Of a stretch of 64,000 nt of DNA, positions 28,311 to 40,836 are shown one piece after another (the stretch's first letter is position 1; every line of letters starts with the position of its first letter). Under the pieces are notes generated by a model. It was not told where the DNA came from and ran no database searches. It was given only the letters and a program-made list of their open reading frames with translations. A program made the translations under genes and the position numbers. Source of the stretch: Pardosa pseudoannulata (Eukaryota; Arthropoda; Arachnida; Araneae; Lycosidae); assembly GCA_032207245.1 (NCBI GenBank), contig CM063499.1:74712978-74776977 (forward strand), given 5' to 3'.

Positions 28311-29205
28311 GCCCGTCATATGATGGGATCAGTAAAATTTTTAATTTTCTAGAATTGTAAAGTACCCTATAAGGCAGGTAAAAAAAATGGTTTCTTTTTT
28401 GGCTGAAAATTATCTGGTACATGCTCAATAATTTATCTTTACTGACCGCATGTTAGTTGCCAACTTTAATTTATCTTGTCATTTTACATGATAGAATGGA
28501 GAGCAGAGGTTTTAATATTGACAGTGATTATTTGGTAGTATATATGAATGATGGCCAAAATTGAGCGAATCGATTGCAAACCGTGTAGTTATGCATAAAA
28601 AACAAACACAAACAAACAAACTTCTTAATTTTCAAAGATATATAACTTAAAGACTAGATATTTATTAGTCCGTGAAATAGATTCCTAGAATTTTAGGAAA
28701 AAAATTTGTTGTTAATACTGGTGATAAAATTTTCATTGCAACAAAAAATAATCGATGATTAAATTTAAAATTATCACATATATACCTAATCTATTATGTA
28801 ATACAAATATAAAAGAAAATCATTTACGTAATATCTAAGTTCAGTCATAAAACGTATGAAAATGATGCTGACGATATTTAAATAATTTAAAATAAGAAAT
28901 GATTAAATGAGATGGTTAAAGGAATGACGTCATAATGCTAGAAAAAATGTTTCTTTTACCTATTTATTATGTGATAAACTAATAAATTTAATGTCCTGCT
29001 CTTAACCGGGGACAACAGAGCTTGAAATAATGGCATTAAACACTTGAAAAAGAGGGAAGGGGTGGATTTCGAATGTTTTCGAACTCGCTTTGAATTTTGC
29101 TAACCCTAATTCCTCAAAAATACAATATGAATGCCTCAATCCATTCCAGGTACAACTGCTTCATAAATAGGAGGACAGACAACTTAGGCAATTATTATAT
29201 AGGGG
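28311..29205 (-). mobile_element. Helitron-like element (minus copy)
   Basis: It is the reverse complement of the element at 45792-46451. The 5' end (near 29205) reads CCTATATAATAATTGCCTAA on the minus strand; the 3' end (near 28311) reads CGGGCTATATGCTAG. The 5' CTATATA..., the TCTGTC-rich start, the absence of terminal inverted repeats and the CTAG-type 3' end recall arthropod Helitron/Helentron non-autonomous elements. No Rep/helicase frame is present. Confidence 0.6.
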
Positions 29206-30560
29206 ATTTTATTTATGATAAATCTGTTTTCTGGTACAATAAGCACTAGTTTAAACTATTACTAGACACAGTAAAATATGACCTCCCCCCCCACATACAT
29301 AAACACCAACAAGAGTAGAAAGAATGTGTCCCCAAAATGCTACACTTACACAAATTAATCAATATTCGTTTGAAGGTCAAAGCTTATGCAAACCTTCATG
29401 GTGGAAATTTTCAACCCAAAAGGTATTATTTCCAAACCCAGAAGAATAATTGAATAAAACTGGAATTCCCGGGTACAACCAGATCAGAATCACCCTTGAA
29501 ATACACATAAAACCTAAAAACAAATTATAAGGCATATATAAGTAAAATTTTGCAAAACTACTGATATTATACTCAAACGACACTAAACCGCACAGGCACT
29601 TGGGCCTGTGTCCTGGGCACGAAAATTTAGTTGAGTGTTTAAAACACATATTAAGTGAGGAAAAATAGCAAACTTACACTACCATCATTAAGTTTTAATA
29701 AATTATTGTACGAGGTAATTGAGTTTGTCATGAACTATATTGTTTCCTATTTACTTTAATTTTACTGTTATTTACCTGATAATTAATTCCATCAACAAGC
29801 CTGGTGCTCTTTTTATCCTATGGGTTATTGCATATAAGACAGATTATTAGTAACATACCACTATAAACCATTAAATCATCTCATCAATTTAAATTATTTT
29901 TAATTCTATTATTATTTATTTTCTGCACCACAGAGATTGTGAGTGTGATAAGGTAAAAATAATAAAAGTGGGTCACTCTAGGTATTTAAAAATCCTTAAT
30001 TTTTAACATGGCTAAACAGAGATAATAATGATTAAGCAAAATGAAAATTTGGTGTTTTTGATTTTGAATATTACGTTAATGCTAATTTCTTAAATATGTT
30101 TGCTAATTTAATGTTATAATTTTCATATGACTGTAATTATGATAATAACTTGTCACTATAAATTTGCAATGGGGGTGGATGGCACAAAAAATGGATTGTG
30201 CCCTGGGCACAAAAATATCTTAGGCCCTACACTAAACTGTGATAATCCATAAAAGATTTGGCTTATTTATTATGCATTACAAAATGCATAATAATTAGTA
30301 TGTATCTATGCTCATTAACAATGTGAATGTATAGTTTCAAATCTCAAGTCTAAAAATGTAAAAAATAGAAATGTTAACATGTTAATTTGGGATAAAATTT
30401 ATAACAAAATACTATCAATATTTTATCCAGTATTTTGAATTTTTCCACAACACAACACAGTAAAAAAAAAATGTATTTATTTTTACTGAAACTAATTAAA
30501 GTACAGACTTAGAACTTGAAAATGTTTCAAAGATACTGACAAGCAAAAAGAAATTCAAAC
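29206..30560. other. Gene-free AT-rich DNA upstream of the convergent gene end
   Basis: It contains two related GC-richer scraps built on GTGCC(C)TGGGCAC (about 29600-29620 and 30195-30215), probably transposon remnants. The 90-residue minus-strand open frame at 29377-29649 overlaps one of them and has no recognised domain. Confidence 0.45.
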
Positions 30561-30563
30561 AAA

Positions 30564-30569
30564 TTTATT
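30564..30569 (-). terminator. Polyadenylation signal of the small membrane-protein gene
   Basis: AATAAA on the minus strand, about 36 nt past the stop codon at 30606. Confidence 0.6.
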
Positions 30570-30605
30570 CTCTACAAAGCCTATATAAACATTTATATAC
30601 ATTAA

Positions 30606-33600
30606 TTATTCACCAGTATTTGACCGAAAAACAGAAAGAAACCGTCCTTTGATTTCAATAAGAAATTGCTCGAATTTTTCTTTAACAGGTGGTACTCTTG
30701 GATCTTTAGGCACAAAAAGCTCATTGTCTTGCAATCTAAACCATGCTACATGAATTAGAACTAGAGCAGGTACCCCAACGATGAGAGCACTGTATGATCT
30801 GAAAGTTTTCTTCAAAGCAACCAAATCCAAACCTAAATATAAAGGACATACATAAATAAGGATTCATGAATTCTCATTATTTTGAATCAAATACCTTGGT
30901 ATTGCATATAAGGTTTATAGTTTACTAATGCCAATACAACAATGGCGTGCGGTAAATTTTCATGCAGGGTGTGCAGAGAACATGGATTTTCCAATAAATC
31001 TTTTATTATTGAGACATCTCAGTTCTTCATTCTGAAATGGGTTATTTATTATGAATATAAATTTGTTGTATGGTGTTATATCGGCATCGAAAAAGCAACA
31101 CTTTAGGATTCCATGAAAAACTTATACGTTCAGCAAACGTAGCACCACACGTCGCCCGCTGCTGCGGTGCCTCATTCGGATGCTTATTGGTGCCGACAAA
31201 CTGAACGTCTATTCCACATGCAGAGGATTTCGCTGCACACTAGAGCAATAGAACGAACTGCTTCTTGTTTGGTCAGTGTATTAAATTATATTTATCAATT
31301 GTTTTTAACATTTGGAAATCATATACTCTGCGAAAAACATCTTGACAATTTTTAAAAACAAAACCAGGGATATGGTGTTACAGATATAACTTATATATAC
31401 TGTCTGTAAAACACAATGAATGGTAAAATTGGGACTGTTCTGTTAAAATTTGTTTCTTTTTTGTCTAACAAAACAACATTGTTTTTCAGCGAATTATTTC
31501 AATAAATATAATATATCACCGAAATTATTTTAGCACACTAAAATATTTCTCATTATATTGATGAAATATTTCTTTTATATTTCCATGAAAACAAAATCTT
31601 ACAATATATAAATTTAAACATTAACCGTCTGCCAAATCGTATGGCCAGTTAATCAGTTAAAAAACCAAAATCGCTTCAGCATGTAAGTCCCCGCTCTAAT
31701 ACAACGTTTAATAAACCGTACCTTCGGATGATTCTGAATGCCAAGTGCAGGAAAAATAGCTGCACTTGCCCCAGTGCTATAGTATGCTGCACTTTTCCAG
31801 TAGCCCATACATATAAAGCGGGATTTTCAATTTAGTGCGCAATGCATACACATCAGAACTTCCTATGTTCGTTTGTGCGCTACGTGGTGCAGCACCTAGT
31901 ACCGCACGCACTACGGGAATACAAGCTAGCAAATCAACATAATATTTTAATATATTATAAATAATATTTATTATATACCCTATAAAGATAGGTAGACATA
32001 TGTGCAGAAAATTATTGTCCCTCATAATTTTGCTAGGGTGTGCAGTGCACACACTGCACATATGGACTGCACGCCACTGCAATACAAGGGTATGTTTAAG
32101 CAAAATTTGGATCAGTTAACAAACCTTTCATAAAATATTTTAATGTAAAAATGGACCCTTTAAAAAAAATCTTATTTTAAGGTATTCGTTTACGTTAAAA
32201 ACGTCATTTTTTGCCAAAAATCATAATTCTTTTTTTATTTCTTTATTGTAAAATTTCAACTTTTAGACTTCTAAATCTGTGTTTCTTTAGTCTCTAAGGC
32301 ATTTTAAAGAAAAGTTGCAACTGTTTAAACATCAGTGAAACCCACTGGGTTGGGTTTTTCTGAAAAAAATCCCAGGGTTTTTGCCAACCCTGGTCCCACC
32401 GATGCCAACTCCCATTTCCAAATGCCTAAATAGACACATTACATTCTGACATAACAGGGAGGCACGTCATCTATGGGGAAATAATCTCATGTTTGACAGT
32501 TAATGCCAAAAATCTAAAATTCTTTACAATTATTTTTGCAATAAAATGAAATTAACAACTTTTTAGTTTTAGACACATGAGTAAACTTTTTAACAGTTTT
32601 AAATGCTAAAAACTACATGTTCTGTATAAAATTCCAAACATTATTATGGGTTTCTAAGTTGCTTAAAAGAAAATAATTGCAGAGTATAAATACAAATTAA
32701 AAATATAAAGTAATCTAACTGTTAAATACTTTAATTTTTCAAAATCAAAATACATACATAATTTTGTGTTTAAAATTAAGCCTAAATATTACACACATTT
32801 GCTTTTGTATATAGTTTTTATCTTAGTGCTATTTTCCATTATTTTTCCATGAAATATTAATAAGCCAGCTACTAGTTTTTATTTTTTTAAACCATATCTA
32901 CCTTTTTTTTATTTAAATCAGATTTTTTTATTTTGAATTTTTTTATAAATTAAATATCATAAATGAAATTATTATTTAAGTTATGATTAAATTTATTATG
33001 ATTAATGGTAAGTTTTCCGAACTATATATATTAGGATATTTGCAAGTACACAAGACAAATTATGTATTAAATGCATGAAATAAGATTTTTTTTTCTCTCC
33101 TAAACAAACACTTATTGTTAACATCTTTTTCATTGCTTACAAACATAATTACTCATTATCAAATTGATTTTTAAACTACTAATATTTAAATAAATACAAT
33201 ATAAGTGAAAATATTATGGATTTGATGTCAGCTTAAGATAATATCCTGAAAGGAATATGATTTGGTCAGAAATTTTAATGCAAGAAAGATACTTAAAACT
33301 TTATTTTTCTTTTGTGAATGCTAAGGAAGGTTTAATGTAATTTACAGTTCAATATGAATGCTAATCAGGATTGAAAAAAAATCAAGATTTATTTGATTTA
33401 AATCAGATTTTTTCGATTTAAATCAGATTTATTTGATTTTTTTTTCTGAATTCTCATTTTAATTATTGTTGTGTTTTTATATTTTTTGCAGTATACATGG
33501 AATAGTTTGTTATAAGCAACAACTTATCTATCTAGTATATTCTACACACTGATTACCTAAAATTAAATACATAAATTTTAATCTAAATACATTTCATTAT

Positions 33601-35653
33601 TTTGTAACTGGGTGGTGCAAACTAAATAAGATGTAAATTTTAAGAACAAATTAAGTATTCATTTAATGCATAGTATTTATTGAAAAAACAAAAAATTCAC
33701 AATTATTTCAATATTTTTTAAGCAACGAATAATGGATTTAACTGTTTCAATAAAAACACTAGTTTCGATGTCGTATCCACTCCTAATTGGTTACGAAGGT
33801 TAGAATGAACAATACCAAAAGAAGAAAACTGTCTTTCCATTCTAGCAGATAATGTGGCGGCTGTTGTTATTTGGTAGACAAACTGGATTTCAAGTTCTGT
33901 AATATTCTCTTTACCCCCCCCCCCCATTACATAAAATTAATTCCACTAGTCATAACTAGTCGTACCTACCCCTACTACATACTTTCTGATAACAACCCCT
34001 AAATTCTTGGAAAACATACTATCTATTTATACTTATTTACTTATTGGTATTTCTGTGCTAACTGATTCCCAATTCTCCTGTCTTTCGAATTAGGTTTTAA
34101 GAGGAGTGAAAAAAAATGATTTAAATCAAAGATTTTTTTTAAAAAATCAACTGATTTAAATCAAGATTTAAATCATGATTTATATCAACTTATTTAAATC
34201 AAGATTTAAATCATGATTTAAATCAACTGATTTAAATCATGCCAACCCTGATGCTAATTAATCTTTATATAGGTTAGGATTGAAACAGATATCCCGTAGC
34301 TATCCAGGATCCAGCCTATCTGCCTGAGTTTCATTTATCTACTGAATATCCAAGCTAGAGAATCTGGATATTTGATAATGAAAATCACACACACTGGATT
34401 TTGATAATTTTAATGAATTATGAATTCTTGAAAAATTAAAATTTAAAGCAAAATTGGCCAGAGGATATTTGAAATTTTGAAAAATTTACAGGGTGATACA
34501 GTGGTTGATAATAAATATATATATATATATATACACATATATATATGTGTGTGAGTATAATATTTAAAAAGTAGATTAAATTTTGATAAATTTTTAATTT
34601 CCTCGCCACACCTATATACACTTGATGGATTTATGACAGTTATACAAAGGACAGGAAATAATCACAAGTAAGAATACTTTAAGTTTTTTAATATGACTTA
34701 CACAAATAAACAAATCATTCCTAAATTACATAACCTATAGACTTACAGTAAATTTTTAGAACTTCGATAATAATAGCATTTGAATAATAATTTAAACAAC
34801 TATTTAACTGTGAAACCAGTCTTTTTATAATTGAAATCCAACATTCTGAATGTTCAATACTCATACAATGAATTGCTATCATGTAAACTTTAACCCTTTG
34901 AAGGGCACTGGTATATATAATATACCGGTTGTTTTTTCTGTCATTTATATAGAAAAAAGTTTTTGATTTTCAATTTTTGATGCATCAAACTATCAACACT
35001 TAATTTCTTTCCTTCTTTTAATTATTCCTGTCAAAACCTGCCTTTAGAATCAGGCTCTATCAAAACTAGATTCTAAAAACAAAAATTCCATTTTTCAAAG
35101 TTACAAATTTAAAATAAAAGTATCTATTTAAACTTCGCTTACAAATTTCTTATCTATTTGATTTATATATCCTTTTAATAAAAGCTATTAAATATTTTTC
35201 CAATATTATTAAAAAATGTGTCATTTTAATGCTGTTCTACAGGAGGTGATTACGCAATCAAATTACTCTTTGCTTATTCCTCACGTAATATAATTTATTT
35301 TTCAAATACTTCATATTTAAAAGGTTCATAGATAACATTTATAAACTAATTTCATTGAAAACCAAAGAGTTTCTATGGGTGCCCCTCAAAGGGTTTAAAG
35401 AAAATATTGTTCCAAGACACTAATATCAATTACATTCTAAGGTCTAGACTACATATAAAGTGGGAATGTGATGAAATACAAATTAAAAACATACATTAGA
35501 CAGAATAAACACTTATAGAAAAGAATCAAACTTTGGTCCGCAACTAAAAAACACATCAATCCCGATATTAATTTCAAAATATCAAGTAAGTTCGATATTT
35601 TATAATACGAGCAATGAAATAGATAGCTTATATTTACCTTTTTTTGATTGCAT
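30606..35653 (-). CDS. Predicted 80-residue single-pass membrane protein, two exons
   Basis: I do not recognise this protein. Exon 2 (30606-30832) opens after a TTTAG acceptor with two bases (GT) of a split codon, then runs as LDLVALKKTFRSYSALIVG... to a stop at 30606. Upstream, the only ATG-plus-donor I found in matching phase is at 35638-35653: ATG CAA TCA AAA AAA G, then GTAAAT. Joined, they give 80 residues. The order is a basic start (MQSKKG, KK at 13-14), a hydrophobic segment at about 20-37 (SALIVGVPALVLIHVAWF), a VPKDPRVPP proline turn at about 45, and a charged tail. This fits a small single-pass protein of the mitochondrial or ER membrane, which is inference. The ~4.8-kb intron holds several transposons. 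The gene is divergent from the TMUB-like gene. Exon 2 is well supported; exon 1 rests on phase and position only, so a different first exon remains possible. Confidence 0.6.
30940..32079. mobile_element. hAT-like element with exact 8-bp target duplication (copy 2)
   Basis: It is flanked by CAATACAA on both sides (30932-30939 and 32080-32087), the 8-bp duplication typical of hAT. The termini are inverted: CAATGGCGTGCGGT on the left, and CAGTGGCGTGCAGT as the reverse complement of the right. A second inverted pair lies deep inside (GTAGCACCAC near 31140, GTGGTGCAGC near 31885). No intact transposase is visible in 1140 bp, so it is non-autonomous. It lies in the intron of the small membrane-protein gene. 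Confidence 0.85.
32181..32391. mobile_element. Chimeric scrap: TTAA-element left end joined to a hAT right end
   Basis: Positions 32177-32180 are TTAA, followed by GGTATTCGTTTACGTT and a body matching the start of the element at 15877. From about 32338 the sequence switches to ACCCACTGGGTTGGGTTTTT...GCCAACCCTG, which is the right end of the element at 55658-56949. Confidence 0.65.
32392..33357. other. Intronic AT-rich DNA
   Basis: No exon or repeat boundary is supported. Confidence 0.4.
33366..34250 (-). mobile_element. hAT element with 8-bp duplication and a hAT dimerisation-domain relic
   Basis: The exact 8-bp repeat ATGCTAAT flanks it (33358-33365 and 34251-34258). The left end is CAGGATTG; the reverse complement of the right end is CAGGGTTGGCATGATTTAAA. 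The ends are packed with palindromic GATTTAAATC motifs. On the minus strand, 33718-33927 encodes RMERQFSSFGIVHSNLRNQL and then SKLVFLLKQLN, matching the C-terminal dimerisation (hATC) region of hAT transposases. The N-terminal and catalytic parts are missing, so this is a shortened derivative of an autonomous element. Confidence 0.85.
34518..34552. repeat. Short (TA)n / (TG)n tract
   Basis: TA repeats broken by ACAC and followed by GTGTGTG. Confidence 0.9.
34894..35393. mobile_element. TTAA-type MITE
   Basis: The ends CCCTTTGAAGGGCAC and (reverse complement of right) CCCTTTGAGGGGCAC are inverted repeats. TTTAA lies outside each end (34889-34893 and 35394-35398). The ~500-bp interior is non-coding, so this is a probable piggyBac-related non-autonomous element. 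It sits ~250 bp from exon 1 of the small membrane-protein gene. Confidence 0.7.
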
Positions 35654-36162
35654 TCTGTATCAAATTATGTTCCCTCTGTATTATATAAGTAACATGACAA
35701 ACAACATAAATACAAAATAGTGAAATTCACAGTTAGATCTATCTATGCTATGCTAGCTGTTCTTAAAAGCGAAGATCTATTAATGACGAAAAAGAACAAT
35801 ATTTTTTCTGCAGAATAATGAAAAGTATTTTAAACTCTATTTTTATAGTTAAATTTCAACGTTTTAAATTCAATATAAAAGATTCCCATGTATAAAATAA
35901 TACAAAATAGTTTCGTTTTTGGTAGCGAAGTGAAATGAGTTATATTTTTGGCTGCTTTGATATGTATTGCGGATTGTTTATTTTAAGATATGAATTATAA
36001 ATTAATATAATATGTTGAGGATTAATTTTCATTGAATATCAGTACAATATTTTATAAAGTTAGTAACTTTTCTGTTACTTTATTGCCTTGAAATTTCGTG
36101 AGTAATTTACTAATTTTTTCCTTGTTTAGGTATATGTGAAAATCAACAGTAATTGAAGTACC
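35654..36162. promoter_or_regulatory. Probable bidirectional promoter region
   Basis: About 510 bp separate the start codons of the minus-strand small membrane-protein gene and the plus-strand TMUB-like gene. No canonical TATA box is placed convincingly on either side. The region presumably holds both 5' UTRs. The call rests on gene arrangement, not on motifs. Confidence 0.45.
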
Positions 36163-39100
36163 ATGAGTTTCATTGAAGGAGTGGGAGATGAAGTTGTAGC
36201 TTTTACTGTTATTCTCCTTGTTTTCATTTTTGCTGCTACGATCACCTTCCTTCTTAATAGTTCTCCATTTTCAGAAAATCGACAAGTTGTATCAGAGAGC
36301 AATCACTTGAATTCACAAAATCGGGTAAATATTGAATTAATTACTTTCTAACTCTTATTTAAAAGGAAGCATAGGCCTTCATTTTGTATTAATGCTTGTT
36401 AAAGTAATGGATTTTTCTACTGCGTAATTGCTATAAATTGTGTTCATAACATTGTGGTTTAACTTTTCATTTGAAATGTCTTAATCTGGGATATAAGATT
36501 CCTGAATCAGTCCTTATGAGGGGGATTCTTAGGAAATCAGCTACAAATTTAACTTAGTACCTTATCTTGTAGTTAGTTTTCATCTAATAAGTTTTATCAA
36601 ATAACTGTGTGACAGTATAGTGCGCAAATAGATTGTATTGTATGTGCGCAAAATATGTGCACATACTATATAAAATATTGGGCTAAAATGTTTTTAAATT
36701 TTAGTTTTTTTTTTCAATGTTACTCTGATGTAAGAAAATCTGGTGTCAAACACTCAAAATTATAAATTAGTTTTACTAGTTAAGATGAACGTACAACTAA
36801 ATGAACAATACCCTGTAAGGCAAACTTAATTTCTATGTCTGTTAACATTTTTCTGCATTATTTTTCTTACTAGTTGTTATTACAAGCTCCTTCAATATTC
36901 TGGAGAAAGTCATGTTTTGCAATAATTCATAATTATGCACATAATTCCAGTCACAGTAAAAACTTAAGGTTCACCATGATGTAATCAAAACATGCTTAAC
37001 TTTTAGCATGAAAAGAAGGTCAATGAGCCTTCGGCAAGTAATAGTTCATAATTTATTTAAGATGATAGGATAGAGAATCTTAAGAAAATATGATTTGACA
37101 TACGCTTTAAAATGATTGAAGTGAAGAAAGGATTAATATTTTATATAATTTATTTTTAATATTGTTACCTTTGAAATTGATTCTTACTTCTCTAAATTAA
37201 TTTATTTATAAATGATTGAATTATTAATTCATGTGTAAATAATTTTGGTTTTACAAAATATATTGTGTATTCAATATTATGTTAAATGCTTTATATTTAA
37301 AGTGAATGATTTTTAAAATATCCTGTTCGTATATATGTGTTTGTATGTATAGTTTTCTACTGAATATTTAGTCAAAGATTTATAATATTTTCATGACAGT
37401 TCTCATAATATTAACAAAAATATATATTAATCTCTAAAACAAAATGTATTTCTTTTTAAATTTTTATATTAAAATTAGTAATTACCATAAGATTAAGAAT
37501 TATTATTTTAAGATAACTTCGTGGGACAATAAGATCATGTCAAAAGGAAAATAAATATTTAAAGCAACACTTAATTAGTGTTAGCATGGAACTAGTTGAA
37601 ACAAATTGCTATCATTTTATAGTAGCATGATATTTCATGGTATTTCTCAAGCAAGAGTAACCAAGTTGAACAAAATCCAAGGTATCATGATTCTTATAAA
37701 AATAAAATATTAAAACAATTCTTTCTTTTTCCCTCTTTTCTTTTAATGCATAAAATAGTAAAAGAAAGAAAATTTTCATGATTCTTTTCTCAAGTGCCTC
37801 ATAAATTTTTATCTTCACTAAAACTTTATGAGATATTAAGTGTATTTAAATACTGAAGACGCACTGTCAGTGGTAACAGCAAAATCTTTTATTTCATTCA
37901 AAGACTGGCTACTTATATCCTGTCCAGCCTTCAGTCTGGGTATTTAAGGTTCCCAAATGAAAGGTTACATTTATTTCAAAATATAAATGAATTTTATATT
38001 ATGTTGCACCAGCTGTTTTAAGAATTTTAAAATAATCAGAGATGATTGTCCTATAGGCGTACCTTAGAATTCCTTTTTTTTTTTTTTTTTTTTCCAATTA
38101 ATTTTCTGGGTTTCGAAATAATCTTCCCTTTTCAGTTGAAAATTTTCCACCATGTCAGTTTTATTTCAAACAAGCAAAAATAAATAAAAAGGCTTCTCAT
38201 TCAAAATTGATTAAAAATATTCTGGGATGACCTTGTGTTATCTCTATTCCAAAAAATAACTATATATATATATCAATCTAAAGGGGGGGGTATATAAATA
38301 TAATTTGAAAATTGCCTGTACTAATTTTTTTTTTTGCATTACGTGCACACACACACACACATGTATATATCTGTATTTGCTCAGATAATATAGTTTTAAT
38401 CATTTATTTACAAACCTATTTATTTTATATTTAACCTACATTAAATCTACTAACCTAGTTTATAATCATTGATTAATGTAAAAACTGTATATAATTGTGG
38501 TATAGCCACATTCCATCTGAAAGGGAATGCCAGGAATTGCCAGCTTCTTGACCCCTTATTTTATGGAATGGGGCTTGTCCATGTCGAATTCACCTTGAAT
38601 TTTCCTGCGATGACCATCTGTATGTTGCCGCTTTGTTCTCACCGTCTTTCACCATTTGTCAACCTTGAGCATTGCTTGGTGCCATAAAATTCCTAGGCCT
38701 TTCTTCCTACTCATGCTATGTTTGGGTGATTAGAATTACACCCACAAAGGCACCAGCACTGCGGCCCAAAGCCTATTGTACTGAAAAAAAAACCCATTCA
38801 CTGGAACAAAGAGTTCCAGCACAAGGTTAAGAAATATTAACTATTAGATCTCACGTTTGGGTGATTGTCTTGGGTTCCTGCTGGCGGGATTGATTTCACC
38901 ATGTGCGGTGTAGACTGGGCATCATTTTGGCCAAAATTGGGGGAGAGGTCACCCGCATTTTTTTTTGAAAAAAAAATATCTTTTTCTAGCTATTTTGCTT
39001 TTTTTTTTTTTCTTTGCTTTTGATGTCATGTTGAGGGATGTGTATTTTTTGACAAAGTCAGCGAGTAACAGAAAATATTAAAAGTTCCTTTAAGCTAAGG

Positions 39101-40782
39101 AAGGGGACTTTTTTCTATTCTTCAATTTTCATTTACCACTGTTCTAAAATCGATGTAAAAGCTACCATATGATTTCACTGATTTGTGTCTGCCGCCGTAT
39201 ATTCCATGAAAGAACCGGTGAAAGGTTATTGTAGCTTAACAGAGAAATGCCATTATTATCTTTCATCCTCCATGAGTAACAAGATTGTAATATTCAACAA
39301 CATTAATAATTCTACAATAATGTAAAATTGAAAACCTTTAAAAAAATTTGTAGTTTAAAGTAAAGAAGTTTTTTTTTAGATTTTAAGATCTTCTCTGAAT
39401 ACAGAGAAAAGTCAAAACCAGTGCATCAGTATAACTGTTCAATTTCACTAAAAGTAACAGAGGGATCTTCACAAAAAAAGTCTATGCAAAAATAAACAAT
39501 TTCTTCTGATGGCGGGTTTGGTTGAAATCTAGTAGATAGAAATTTTCCAGTTTTTAAAAATGGATAATCTCCTCTATTTTAATGGCTTTTTTTCTTTATA
39601 AATGAAGTTTTCATTGGAATAGAGAAAAGGAATGCTACAAATATTAAAAATATTTTCATCAACAATACTGTTTGCAAAACTTTGAGAAGAATAGTAATCT
39701 GAAAAATTGAATCATTTTTAATAGTTCTTAGTGGACTGTCATACACCATCTTGGGAGCTCTAGCGGGTGTGTTAAATAAACTAATAACTTTAAAAATAAT
39801 AATAATAATAATAAGGAGGTTATTTATTTTGTATTATACTTTTTGTATTTTTCAAAATAATTTTGCTAATGCATTCACAAATTATAATTTTCTTAGAATC
39901 ATCTTTGTATAATTGTGAGAAAATCTTTATACCATTTTAACACATTTTTTTTTTTAATAAAACTGCATGTTTATTACTTTGTATCAATTAATTTTAGTAA
40001 AATACTAGTTAATAAGTCTGGGAAGCAAAAATTTATTAATCAGTAAACATGCTTGAATTTCTGTACCAAATATTGGTAAGTATATTGAATGTTTCTTATT
40101 GAAATAGATCAACATTTGTTAAATCAAAATGTTAACCTGGTGTTGAAAAAAAAGGAAATCTTCCTCTTTATTTTTGTTATATTTATAGTTGAATGAGTGT
40201 GGTTAATAGAGTATCATGAGTACAACAAGCATTCTAATGCATCAAAAGTTCACATAAGCCTTTAATTGCATCAAAAATTTCACGAATCATGATAATGAAT
40301 GACCATAGGAGAAAAAATTGTTTTCTTCTATGTAAATTTCTATAATGAGAATTAGATCATTTTAATTTCTTGTGTTAATGCAAGTTTGATATTTAACCCT
40401 TTCGCGGACCATTTATTTCTCACAATATTTTCAAACTTTCAAAACAGAAGTGTGAATTATATTCAGTTGATCAAATAATAGATGACAGTGCAAAACAGAA
40501 GCAGGAATCAGTCTTCTATCATTATAATAGCAAGGTCAATCTATTATAATGGGTTTTGAACATCTCAAAGGTATATTTTGTAAGATCATGTAGGTGGGAA
40601 GTAATCTTCCCACAGCCTTCGAAAGGGTTAATTAAATTTAAATATAAATTATTAGTGTACAATTAGATAAGTTTTTGATTAAATACAGTATAGTATTATG
40701 TAAGGTATTCCTTTACATTTGTTATTTTAACTGCTTTAATACTTATCCTATTTTAATCATTATAATTTCTTTCTCTCTCTCT

Positions 40783-40836
<54 letters not shown>

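Noticed and set aside
29377..29649. 90-residue minus-strand frame rich in Cys and aromatic residues
   Set aside because: It overlaps a repeat scrap (GTGCCTGGGCAC type), has no recognisable domain, and shows no splice or promoter context.
38469..38687. 72-residue plus-strand frame in TMUB intron 1
   Set aside because: It is in a GC-richer old-repeat block, with no domain and no supporting structure.
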